From: Phytoactinopolyspora halotolerans
Lineage (GTDB): Bacteria; Actinomycetota; Actinomycetes; Jiangellales; Jiangellaceae
Direction of reading: 5' to 3'
DNA: 64,000 nt
NCBI RefSeq assembly: GCF_010550675.1
Contig: NZ_JAAGOA010000004.1
Location: forward strand, 1 to 64,000
The translations under genes and the position numbers were made by a program. Shown in pieces: positions 25,583 to 33,620 of this stretch. Each line of letters opens with the position of its first letter. The first letter of the stretch is position 1. Below the pieces are notes generated by a model, which saw only the letters and a program-made list of their open reading frames with translations, was not told where the DNA came from and searched no databases.

Positions 25583-26682
25583 CCGCGGCCGGTGACCAGG
25601 CGCGGGCCGTCACGCTCCGTGCCGAGGATCTGCTCGGCCGGCCGCCCGTGTGGACGTCGTCGGCGCAGGCGGCGCGCCATCTGACCGGGCGGCGGGTGCT
25701 GGTGGTGGGGGCCGGAGGCTCGATCGGGTCTGAGCTGTGCCGGCAGGTCAGCCGTATCTCGCCGGCCTCGTTGTTCCTGCTCGACCGCGACGAGTCGGCC
25801 CTGCTCACCACTCAGCTCGCCGCCTACGGCCGGCCGCGGCTGGACCGCGCGGACGTGCTGCTGGCGGATATCAGGGATGCTCGCGAGCTGACGCGGACGT
25901 TGCGCGCGTGCCGGCCGCACGTGGTCTTCCACGCGGCGGCCTTGAAACACGTCGCCACCCTGGAACGGCATCCGGGCGAGGCGTACAAGACCAACGTGCT
26001 GGGCACGTACAACGTGCTGGACGCTGCGGCGGCCGTCGGTGTCGAGCGGTTCGTCAACATCTCGACCGACAAGGCCGCCGACCCGGTCACCGTACTCGGC
26101 TACTCGAAGCGCATCTCCGAAGGGCTGACCGCGCGGCAGTCGCTGGTGACCGGGCGTCGTTACCTCAGCGTCCGGTTCGGAAACGTGCTCGGCAGCCGCG
26201 GCTCGGTGCTGGGCACGTTTCTGACCCAGATCGCCGCCGGCGGGCCCGTCACGGTGACGGCGCCGGAAGCGATGCGGTATTTCCTGACCGTGCAGGAGGC
26301 GGTGGGGCTGGTGATACACGCCGCGCTGGCCGGGCAGGGCGGCCATGTCCTGGTGCCGGAGATGGGGGATCCGATCCGGGTGCTGGATCTGGCTCGACGA
26401 CTGATGGACCGGGTGGGAGCGGTCCGATCGATCGAGTTCACCGGTCTCACCCGGGCAGAGAAGCCGGCCGAGGTGCGGCTCGGCCGCGGCGAGCGGGACA
26501 GCCGGCCGAGCGACCCGCTGATCTCCCATGTCTCGGTGCCTCCGGTGGATCTCGACCGCTTCGGCGCTGTGGACCCCTGGGGCGAACCTGCGTGCGTGCG
26601 AGCACACATGCGCCGGATCTGCGCCGATATGGCCGCGCGGGTGGCCCTGACGGACCGCTCCGCGGCACTGGGCGCGTCGTGA
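25579..26682 (+). CDS. CapD/FlaA1-like nucleotide-sugar dehydratase (polysaccharide biosynthesis protein)
   Basis: A 367-residue extended short-chain dehydrogenase. It has AEDLLGRPPV at the start, the NAD(P)-binding LVVGAGGSIGSELCRQ, FHAAALKHV, NVLGTYNVLDAA, STDKAADPVTVLGYSKR and RFGNVLGSRGSV. These define the soluble CapD/WbpM/PseB group of UDP-GlcNAc 4,6-dehydratases and relatives. The position of the usual catalytic Tyr is Leu, in line with the Met-type variants of the group. It lacks the N-terminal membrane part of WbpM. The GTG at 25579 overlaps the stop of ligase 3. With the DegT and WxcM-like proteins it probably makes an amino-dideoxy nucleotide sugar. Confidence 0.88.
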   Translation: MTAAGDQARAVTLRAEDLLGRPPVWTSSAQAARHLTGRRVLVVGAGGSIGSELCRQVSRISPASLFLLDRDESALLTTQLAAYGRPRLDRADVLLADIRDARELTRTLRACRPHVVFHAAALKHVATLERHPGEAYKTNVLGTYNVLDAAAAVGVERFVNISTDKAADPVTVLGYSKRISEGLTARQSLVTGRRYLSVRFGNVLGSRGSVLGTFLTQIAAGGPVTVTAPEAMRYFLTVQEAVGLVIHAALAGQGGHVLVPEMGDPIRVLDLARRLMDRVGAVRSIEFTGLTRAEKPAEVRLGRGERDSRPSDPLISHVSVPPVDLDRFGAVDPWGEPACVRAHMRRICADMAARVALTDRSAALGAS

Positions 26683-27464
26683 ACGGGCAGGTCGTGGTGG
26701 TCGCACCGCACTCGGACGACGAATGTCTCGGTGCCGGCGGGACCATCGCGTTGCTGAGCCGGCGCGGGATCCTGGTCACCGTGGTGACCGTGGGGTCCGA
26801 GCTGCCGCCCCTGTTCCCTCCGGCGACCAGGGATGTTGTTCAGCAGGAAGCCCGCCGGTGCCACGAGTTGCTCGGTGTCGCGGAGTCGGTCTTCTTGGAT
26901 ATTCCGTCCGTGGGGATATCGCGAGTTTCGACAGCTCGGCTCAACCATGCGATCCAGGCGGTGATCGACCGTGTGCGACCGCGGATCGTGTTCGTTCCGT
27001 TCCCCGACCGGCACGTCGACCATCGGGCGGTGTTCGACGCCGCCGTGGTGGCCACCCGGCCCTATCGGAGTTCCCGTTGCGTGCGCGTGGTGGCGATGTA
27101 TGAGGTGATCTCGGAAACGTTCTGGAACGTGCCCGGCGCCGAGCCGACGTTCACTCCCGCGTGGACGGTGGACATCTCGGAGACGATCGAGACCAAGATC
27201 GAGGCGTTCGACGCGTATCGCAGCCGTATCACCGCCTTCCCCGGGCCGCGCTCGGCGGAGGCCTTGCGGGCGCTCGCCACCTTTCGGGGCAGCCAGCAGA
27301 GCATGCCTTACGGCGAGGCGTTTGCGCTGGTCCGGGCGTCGTTCTCGCCGCTGAGCGTGTTGCGCGGCCCGGGAACGGCGAGCGCGTCCGGATGTGAACG
27401 ACCCATCGATCCGACGCCGGTGGCCGTCCGGCCGTACCCCCGAGAGGAGTCCGAGCAGCGATGA
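26679..27464 (+). CDS. LmbE/PIG-L family N-deacetylase
   Basis: A 261-residue zinc-dependent deacetylase. The metal-binding motif PHSDDE is near the N-terminus (VVVVAPHSDDECLGAGGT), and the second metal His lies in PDRHVDHRAVFDA. Relatives remove the acetyl group from N-acetylglucosaminyl conjugates (MshB, BtrD, PIG-L). The start is a GTG in a GTGA overlap with the CapD-like gene, and the stop overlaps the next ATG. It likely frees an amino group on a sugar installed by the glycosyltransferase of this operon. Confidence 0.92.
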   Translation: MNGQVVVVAPHSDDECLGAGGTIALLSRRGILVTVVTVGSELPPLFPPATRDVVQQEARRCHELLGVAESVFLDIPSVGISRVSTARLNHAIQAVIDRVRPRIVFVPFPDRHVDHRAVFDAAVVATRPYRSSRCVRVVAMYEVISETFWNVPGAEPTFTPAWTVDISETIETKIEAFDAYRSRITAFPGPRSAEALRALATFRGSQQSMPYGEAFALVRASFSPLSVLRGPGTASASGCERPIDPTPVAVRPYPREESEQR

Positions 27465-28948
27465 TCGAGGCGAGCGCGGTGCAGATCGTGGACGCGACGC
27501 GGCACGCGACCGTCGAACTGACGGCGGCCGATGAGGAACGGATGGCGGCCAGCGCCGTCACCCTGGAACGCGCGGTCAAGGACGGATGTCCGGTGTACGG
27601 GCTGACCCGCGGCTTCGGCCCGCTCGGGGAGTTCGCCGCCGATGACGACAGTGGCGAGCATGGCCTGAACCTGATCAACCATCTCTGCGCGGGTCACGGC
27701 CCGGAGCTGGCGTTCGGATCGACGCGGTTGATGCTCCGGCTCCGGCTCGAAGGGATGAAACGCGGATATTCCGGGGTACATCCGGACCGCTGGCGGTCGC
27801 TTGCGGCGATCTACAACGTCGGGTTCGTGCCGGTGGTCCCTTCCAGAGGCAGCGTGAGCGCCAGCGGTGACCTGGTGCCGTTGGCGCACGCGGCTCGGGC
27901 GTTCTCCGGTCAAGGTGAGGCATGGGTGCCGGCCGGTCAGGGCCATGTGCGGATGCCGGCTCGGCAGGCGCTCGCCCGGCTGCGCCGCCGACCGGTCCAG
28001 TGGGAGGCGCGGGACGCGCTCGCGTTTGTCAACGGGAGCAGCACCAGCCTGGCGGTGGCGCTGGAGAATCACGCCCTGATCCGGAGACTCGCCTGGATCG
28101 CGAGCGCGATCACCGGATGGATCGTCGAACTGCTCGGGGCCAGCGGTGAGCCGTACGACGAGGCGGTCGTGGCGGCACGCGGCGGGTTCCCCGGTCACGC
28201 TCGCGCTGCCGGATGGATCCGTCAAGGACTGACGGAACGGCGCACCGCCGCCGAGGCCCGAAGCCTCCAGGAGCGTTACTCGTTGCGCTGCGCCCCACAG
28301 GTGATCGGAAGCGTCCTCGACCACTTGGGCAGCACCGAGGCACTGCTGGTCCGAGAAGCCCGCGGGTGCACCGACAACCCGGTGGTGGCGTCCGACGCAG
28401 TGTGGCACGCCGGGAACTTCCATGCGGTCAACGTGGGTCTGGTGGCGGATCTACAGGCCGTGCTGGTGCATCAGCTCGCCTTCCTCGCCGAACGACAGAT
28501 CGCGGTGCTGGTGGAGCCGGGTGCGAACGGTGGCCTTCCGCCGCTGTTGGCCGCGCGCCCCGGGGCGACGAGCGGCCTGGCCGGGCTACAGCTGGCCGCC
28601 TCCGCGATGCTCGCGGAGATCCGGCAGAGATCCGGTCCAGCGACGACGACGCCGGTCCCCACCAACCTGTCGAACCAGGACATCGTGCCGGTGGCGTTGA
28701 TCGGGGCACTGCGGGTGGCGGAGCAGCTGGACCTGGCCGGTCGCATCGTCGGCGCCGTGGCGGTCGCGGCCGGTCAGGCCCAGCAGCTGCTGGGGCATGG
28801 CCCGTCGTCGGCGTGGACGTCCCGGATCATCCGGATCTCGCCCCGGTTGCACGCCGACCGGCCGCTCGCCGACGAGGTATGCCGGGCGCGGGACGTGCTG
28901 TTCGCCGAAGCGGCCGAATCGATCGCCGGGACCGGGCCGTGGCCGTGA
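27461..28948 (+). CDS. MIO-type aromatic amino acid ammonia-lyase/2,3-aminomutase
   Basis: A 495-residue enzyme of the HAL/PAL/TAM family. The Ala-Ser-Gly triad that cyclises to the MIO electrophile is at residues 134-136 in GSVSASGDLVPLAHAARAF. The catalytic Tyr is Tyr46 in VYGLTRGFGPLG, and the C-terminal helices carry TDNPVV and NLSNQDIVP-type active-site stretches. Length fits bacterial members (~500-540). Such enzymes turn His, Phe or Tyr into aryl acrylates, or into beta-amino acids in natural product pathways. The substrate and lyase-versus-mutase choice cannot be decided by eye. The absence of other histidine-degradation genes and the cluster context favour a biosynthetic role, providing cinnamate, coumarate or a beta-aryl-beta-amino acid. 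Confidence 0.92.
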   Translation: MIEASAVQIVDATRHATVELTAADEERMAASAVTLERAVKDGCPVYGLTRGFGPLGEFAADDDSGEHGLNLINHLCAGHGPELAFGSTRLMLRLRLEGMKRGYSGVHPDRWRSLAAIYNVGFVPVVPSRGSVSASGDLVPLAHAARAFSGQGEAWVPAGQGHVRMPARQALARLRRRPVQWEARDALAFVNGSSTSLAVALENHALIRRLAWIASAITGWIVELLGASGEPYDEAVVAARGGFPGHARAAGWIRQGLTERRTAAEARSLQERYSLRCAPQVIGSVLDHLGSTEALLVREARGCTDNPVVASDAVWHAGNFHAVNVGLVADLQAVLVHQLAFLAERQIAVLVEPGANGGLPPLLAARPGATSGLAGLQLAASAMLAEIRQRSGPATTTPVPTNLSNQDIVPVALIGALRVAEQLDLAGRIVGAVAVAAGQAQQLLGHGPSSAWTSRIIRISPRLHADRPLADEVCRARDVLFAEAAESIAGTGPWP

Positions 28949-29052
28949 CCTCACGGTGCGGACGTCGCCGGATTCGACCGCAGTCACCGGAAGACGGCAT
29001 GTGGGTGGAGATCAGAGCGCGTGTGGGTGGAGACCGGAAGAGGAGGAGTTCG

Positions 29053-29322
29053 ATGCAGACGACGGACGAGATCATGGCGCAAATCGTGCAGATTCTGGAG
29101 GAGGAACTGGACTGGCCGGTACCGCGGGATCAGGTTTCGGAGCGTACCGTGCTCGGCCCGGACGGGCTCGCGCTCGATTCGGTGCTGATCATCAGCACGG
29201 CGGTCCACCTGGAGGAGCGGTTCGGCATCGCCATCCCGGATGAAGACATCGCGGAGCTGCCGGGCAAGACGTTGGGTGAGACGGCGGACTACGTCCGGCG
29301 GCGGATGCTCGCGGCCGCCTGA
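29053..29322 (+). CDS. Stand-alone acyl carrier protein
   Basis: An 89-residue acidic protein with the acyl-carrier pattern: an amphipathic first helix (EIMAQIVQILEEEL), the attachment site LALDSVLIISTAVHL with Ser43, and a helix-III stretch EERFGIAIPDEDIAEL typical of acyl carrier proteins. AGGAGGAG lies five bases before the ATG. It is preceded by 104 bp without a gene after the MIO enzyme. It could carry an acyl or amino-acyl intermediate handled by the condensation-domain or transglutaminase-like protein. Confidence 0.92.
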   Translation: MQTTDEIMAQIVQILEEELDWPVPRDQVSERTVLGPDGLALDSVLIISTAVHLEERFGIAIPDEDIAELPGKTLGETADYVRRRMLAAA

Positions 29323-29333
29323 GGATCGTGCCG

Positions 29334-30437
29334 ATGGCGTCGGTGATCCCTGCCTCCCGTCCCGCGCTCGGACGGGAAGAGTATCGAGCGGTGGAGCGGG
29401 TGCTCGCCAGCGGCATGGTCGCGCAGGGCCGCGAGGTGGCGGCGTTCGAGCGGGAGTTCTCCGCGTGCGTGGGTGGGCGGCCGTGCGTCGCGGTCAACTC
29501 CGGGACCAGTGCGATCCACCTCGCCCTGCTCAGCTCCGGGGTGGGGCCGGGGGACGAGATCATTGTGCCGTCGTTCACGTTTGCCGGCACGGCCAACGCG
29601 GTGGTGCTCACTGGTGCGACGCCGGTCTTCGCGGACATCGAACCCACCTGCTTCGGCGTGGACCCGGCCGCGGTCGAGGCCGCCGTCACCAGCCGCACCG
29701 TCGGGATCATGCCGGTGCACCTCTACGGTCATCCCGCCGAGATGGACAGGCTGCGGGCGGTGGCCGACCGGTACTGCCTCGCCGTATACGAGGATGCCTG
29801 CCAGGCTCACCTGGCGATGTGGCAGGCAGCCCCGGTGGGGACCTTCGGGGCCGCCGCCGCGTTCAGCTTCCACGCCACCAAGAACCTCACCACCGGTGAG
29901 GGCGGCATGGTGGTCTGCGCCGACGAGCAGCAAGCCCGCCGGGTCCGGCTGCTGCGCAACCATGGCATGGAGCGCCGCTATCACCACGAGATCGTCGGGT
30001 ATAACGCCCGGATGAGCGATCTCGCCGCCGCGGTGGGGCGAGTGCAGCTGCGGCGTGCGCCGTCGCTGGTCCGGCGCCGCCGCCGTATCGCCCGGGCACT
30101 CGATGCCGCGCTGGTGGAGGTGGCCGGGGTCGTCACGCCGGACACGATGCCGGCCGCCCGGCACGTGTACCAGCAGTACACCGTACGGGTCGCCGGTCGG
30201 GACCGGGTACGTGCGGAGCTGTGTTCAGCCGGCATCGAGACCGGTGTGCACTATCCGGTGCCGGTCCACCGGATGCCGTCGTTCCGCCGGTATCGATCGG
30301 CGCCGGGTGCGGCCGGTGACGCCCTGGAACAGACTGAGCGTGCGTGCGCGGAGGTGTTGTCGCTTCCGGTGCATCCCGGTGTGTCCGATCACGACGTCGC
30401 CAGGATCGTCGAGGCCGTGGCGGCGGCGGTCTCATGA
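29334..30437 (+). CDS. DegT/DnrJ/EryC1 family aminotransferase
   Basis: A 367-residue PLP-dependent sugar aminotransferase. It has the N-terminal RPALGREEYRAVERVLASG, the cofactor-binding GTSAIHLAL, the conserved DACQAH, and the Schiff-base Lys in FHATKNLTTGEGG. The ATG at 29334 is preferred because GAGGA lies eight bases upstream; a GTG at 29328 is possible. It follows the carrier gene by 11 bp and converges with the WxcM-like gene, the two reading frames overlapping by 6 bp. It would aminate the keto-sugar made by the CapD-like dehydratase, with or without ketoisomerisation. Confidence 0.92.
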   Translation: MASVIPASRPALGREEYRAVERVLASGMVAQGREVAAFEREFSACVGGRPCVAVNSGTSAIHLALLSSGVGPGDEIIVPSFTFAGTANAVVLTGATPVFADIEPTCFGVDPAAVEAAVTSRTVGIMPVHLYGHPAEMDRLRAVADRYCLAVYEDACQAHLAMWQAAPVGTFGAAAAFSFHATKNLTTGEGGMVVCADEQQARRVRLLRNHGMERRYHHEIVGYNARMSDLAAAVGRVQLRRAPSLVRRRRRIARALDAALVEVAGVVTPDTMPAARHVYQQYTVRVAGRDRVRAELCSAGIETGVHYPVPVHRMPSFRRYRSAPGAAGDALEQTERACAEVLSLPVHPGVSDHDVARIVEAVAAAVS

Positions 30438-31148
30438 CGAGGTGGTGGTGCGGGCGAAGGCGACGAACGCGTCGTAGTCGTCGATGTAATCCCCCGGGTC
30501 GTACGGCGCGGAGGCGAGAATCACCAAGACGGCGTCGGGGCTGTGGTTGAACTGCGCCGTCCAGACGGCGGGTGCCACGTAGGCGGTCACCGAGGGGTCG
30601 GCAAGATGGACGACGACGCGGCAGCCCAGACCGTCGTCGAGCAGGACATCGCAGCTTCCGGCGACACAGATCAGCAGCTCGTGCAGTGTGCGGTGCCCGT
30701 GGTCGCCGCGATGGCCGCCAGCCGGCACATCCCGGACGACCATCACGCGCCGGACGGTGAACGGCAAGCCCGCGCCCACGTGAGCGTGCGTCAGGGTGCC
30801 GCGGGCCTGCCCGACCTGGGCGAGCCGGCGCACCCATCCGGGCGTGGCGGCACCGCCAAGGGCGACGCCGACGCCGTGCCGTTCGCATAATGGCGACGCC
30901 GGGTCGACGTAGCGATCATGCCGATACGACCTGACCCGCGCGGGAGATCCGTGCACGACGGCGAGCGCCGGAACATCCCATTCCACGACTGCGGACGGAG
31001 CCACCAGTGCCTCCGGGCCGATCCGCACGCCGGGAGCGACGACGGCGTGCGCACCGACGCGTGCTCCTCGTCCGATCCGTACGTCGGCGCCCACGCTGGC
31101 GGTCGGGTGAATGGATGTGGGGCGGTGCCAGGTCGGTTCGGCGCGCAT
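30432..31148 (-). CDS. WxcM-like bifunctional protein: hexapeptide acyltransferase + sugar 3,4-ketoisomerase
   Basis: A 238-residue protein in two parts. Residues ~1-75 contain imperfect hexapeptide repeats (SVGADVRIGRGARVGAHAVV) of a left-handed beta-helix acyltransferase, shorter than a full enzyme. Residues ~100-238 are a cupin of the FdtA/QdtA/WxcM group, with GGHRGDHGHRTLHELLICV, a GSCDVLL turn, and the C-terminal YDPGDYIDDYDAFVAFA. In known WxcM-type fusions the cupin moves the keto group from C4 to C3 and the other half N-acylates the amine. The ATG at 31148 has GGGAGG upstream. It is the only sugar gene on this strand. Confidence 0.88.
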   Translation of the reverse strand: MRAEPTWHRPTSIHPTASVGADVRIGRGARVGAHAVVAPGVRIGPEALVAPSAVVEWDVPALAVVHGSPARVRSYRHDRYVDPASPLCERHGVGVALGGAATPGWVRRLAQVGQARGTLTHAHVGAGLPFTVRRVMVVRDVPAGGHRGDHGHRTLHELLICVAGSCDVLLDDGLGCRVVVHLADPSVTAYVAPAVWTAQFNHSPDAVLVILASAPYDPGDYIDDYDAFVAFARTTTSS

Positions 31149-31224
31149 GGATCTGCCTCCCGGAATAGTGGGGGATCGCGGTATATCAACCGGGAAATGT
31201 TCACGGCCGGGAAAAGAGACTGCA

Positions 31225-31254
31225 TTGACGTTGTGCAGCGTACCGCAATATGTT
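31225..31254 (+). promoter_or_regulatory. Candidate promoter for condensation-domain gene
   Basis: TTGACG (31225-31230) and TATGTT (31249-31254) are separated by 18 bp in the 245-bp gap between the divergent WxcM-like and condensation-domain genes. The 5' leader to the ATG at 31394 would be about 130 nt. Nothing else was recognised in this gap. Confidence 0.4.
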
Positions 31255-31393
31255 TGCGGCACAGAATGGTCGATTGACCGTCCGGGTGCAATCCGGAGCG
31301 AGAAGTGTCCAGCAGCGCCGGCGTCGCGGCTTTTCGGCGCGAATCTCTCCGGACTCGATAAGAATTCACGCGGGCCTGTTGGGGGTATGTGCG

Positions 31394-32869
31394 ATGAATG
31401 GCGACTCGGGTTCGGCTGCTCTCGCACCGCTGTGTTACGGGCAGTTGAGCCACTTCCGGCATTGGAGCACACGGGTACGACCAGAACTGGCGCAGGCGTC
31501 CAATCTCACGGCCGTGTGGCGCCTTCCGGACGATACGGCCGCGCCGGCCGTACGGGTAGCACTGGAGACCATCGCGTACCGGCACGAGGCGCTGCGGACC
31601 CGGTTCCAGCAGACCCCGGGCCGGGACGGCTTCGTCCAGGTGGTCGAGGGCCGGCCCAGGATCGTACTGCCGATCCTGCGCGTCGGGGACGACGGATGGG
31701 CGCCTCGGCGCGGTGGTCTGTACGCGCCCCGGGCTCACGTCGAGCACTTCGTGCCCCGGGAGATTCTCGACTTCTTCGACCGGCCTTTCTCGCTCACCGC
31801 GGATCCTGGCTGGCGCGCGGCCATCGTCGACGTCGGCGGCGTACCCCGCCATCTGTGCTTCATTTGCCCGCACGTCATCTCCGACATGTTCGGTCTGGCG
31901 TGCCTGGGGCGGGAACTCTACGCGCTGTTGAGCGGGACCGACGCCGTCGCGCTGCCGGCACCTCGGCTACAGCCCCGGCAGGTGGCACGGCGGGAACGGG
32001 CGGAGTCCGCGACGGCACGAGGCGTACGCAGGCACGCGTACTGGCGGCGCACCCTGGCCGAGATGTCGACGCTGGCGCCCAGGATCGGCGATGGCGGGCG
32101 GCGGGAAGGAGATCAGGCTAAGGCCTCGCGTGGCATCCTCCGGACGAATATGCGGATGCGGGCGGTCGAACGTCTGGCCGCGCGATACTCGGCGACGGCC
32201 CCGTCGCTGGTGCTGGCGCTGGCCGCGATCGAGCTCGCGAGGTGGCATCCGGACGGCACGCTGCCGGTGGGCCTGACATCGTCCAACCGGTTCTTGCCAG
32301 GTATGCGTGATCTGGTCGGCAACGTCGTCCAGCAGGCGCTGGCCGTGATTCCGGTGCCTGATGACACGGAAATCAGGCGATTTCTGTGCGACGTGCACCG
32401 GCGGGCGTTGACGGCCTATCGCCATTCGGCCGTCGATCCGATCGCTGTCGACGAGGATAAAGAAGCCATGCGCGCGCGTAGCCGAATACCACTCGACCCG
32501 CCATATTATTTCAATTCCCTGACCGAGCAGAAGGAATTCGGCGTCGTCACGCCTGCCGAGCGGACCCGGCCGTCGACGGAATTCGTGCGGCTGTCGCCGA
32601 TGGAACTCGGCACCGATCCCGGAATGCTGAAATGGAGATGGACACTCGGGCTGACGCTCGTGTCCGATGGTTACCTGTGCGTCTGGACCGCTGCCGGTTC
32701 GTCATACCGGGACGCGGCCCTGGTCGACGGGATCTGCGAGTCGGTGCTGGGCGTGATCCGGCACGGACTGAGTCTGCTGGCGCATCCGGGGTACGGGAGC
32801 CTTTCGGTCAACGAGTTCCGCGCACGCGCTGAGCAGGCCGCCGACGAGCAGCGCCGGGCGATCTCATGA
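31394..32869 (+). CDS. Stand-alone condensation-domain protein
   Basis: A 491-residue protein that looks like a single NRPS condensation domain. It starts with LCYGQLSHFRHW (C1-like), has RHEALRTRF (C2) and the active-site region CPHVISDMFG (C3), where the catalytic His160 and Asp164 of HHxxxDG are kept but the first His is Pro. A C-terminal half with the usual second CAT-like lobe follows. Such free C domains form amide or ester bonds between carrier-bound units or with a small acceptor. The ATG at 31394 is chosen with TTGGGGG upstream. The stop overlaps the next ATG (ATGA) of a ruined exporter gene. Confidence 0.85.
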   Translation: MNGDSGSAALAPLCYGQLSHFRHWSTRVRPELAQASNLTAVWRLPDDTAAPAVRVALETIAYRHEALRTRFQQTPGRDGFVQVVEGRPRIVLPILRVGDDGWAPRRGGLYAPRAHVEHFVPREILDFFDRPFSLTADPGWRAAIVDVGGVPRHLCFICPHVISDMFGLACLGRELYALLSGTDAVALPAPRLQPRQVARRERAESATARGVRRHAYWRRTLAEMSTLAPRIGDGGRREGDQAKASRGILRTNMRMRAVERLAARYSATAPSLVLALAAIELARWHPDGTLPVGLTSSNRFLPGMRDLVGNVVQQALAVIPVPDDTEIRRFLCDVHRRALTAYRHSAVDPIAVDEDKEAMRARSRIPLDPPYYFNSLTEQKEFGVVTPAERTRPSTEFVRLSPMELGTDPGMLKWRWTLGLTLVSDGYLCVWTAAGSSYRDAALVDGICESVLGVIRHGLSLLAHPGYGSLSVNEFRARAEQAADEQRRAIS

Positions 32870-33513
32870 TCGGTCTGCTGCGCAGGTACCTGCGGCCTTA
32901 CCGGCTCATCCTGGCCGCTGTCGTGCTCTGCCAGCTGCTCAGCACGCTCGCCGCGCTGTATCTGCCGAGCTTGAACGCCGACATCGTCGACCGGGGCATT
33001 GCCCAAGGCGACGTCGATGTCATCCTGTCCGCGGGCGGCTGGATGGTGCTGTGCACCGTCGCGCAGGCGTTCGCAGCGGTCGGATCCGTGTACTACGGCG
33101 CCCGGGTGTCGGCGTCGTTCGGCCGGGACATCCGCGCCGCCGTATTCCGCCACGTCGTGGCGCTGCCGGCACAGGTCGTCGTCCGGTTCGGTGTGTCGTC
33201 GTTGGTCAATCGCACCGCCCACGACGCGCTGCATACCCAGCGGCTCGTCCATTCACTGGCGATGGTCCTGGTGCCGGCGCCGGTGATGGGCGCGGGCGGG
33301 ATCGTCTTGGCGGTGTGCCAGGACGTCGCGCTGTCTGGGTGATCGTGGCCGGCCTGTCGGTGCTGCTGGTTGCGGTTCTGCTGGTGGTGAGGGGGATGGT
33401 GCCGCAGTTCCGGGCGATGCAGGAACGGATTGACACCGTCAATCGAGCTACTCGCCGCCCGCGGCGCTTACCACCGCCTGTACACCAGCCAATTCACCGC
33501 ACCGGTCACGTGA
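32866..33513 (+). pseudogene. Remnant of type I ABC exporter (frameshift + large internal deletion)
   Basis: The first 157 codons are a good N-terminus of a half-size ABC exporter (LRRYLRPYRLILAAVVLCQL, later FGVSSLVNRTAHDA). The frame is broken by an apparent one-base deletion near 33335, where Leu-Ser-Trp should be read. The next frame continues the transmembrane domain (VIVAGLSVLLVAVLLVVRGM then FRAMQERIDTVN). At about 33441 it jumps straight to the very C-terminal end of the nucleotide-binding domain (ELLAARGAYHRLYTSQF), ending at TGA 33511-33513. Most of the transmembrane half and nearly all of the ATPase are missing. It overlapped the condensation-domain gene (ATGA), so it was once the cluster's exporter. 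It cannot work as it stands. Confidence 0.88.
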
Positions 33514-33620
33514 TCCACGGAACTGGCTGGCGATTCGGGAGATCACTCGGGCACTTTCCGAGGTATGGAGTACGTTATTGGGTGCGGCGAATGCCACGCA
33601 CCGACCGTCAGGGTGGAACG

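Noticed and set aside
27461-28948. MIO enzyme considered as housekeeping histidine ammonia-lyase
   Set aside because: The YGxNTGFG motif of HAL is changed to YGLTRGFG, no hutU/hutI/hutG genes are near, and the gene is coupled by ATGA to a cluster deacetylase. A lyase activity on another aromatic amino acid remains possible.
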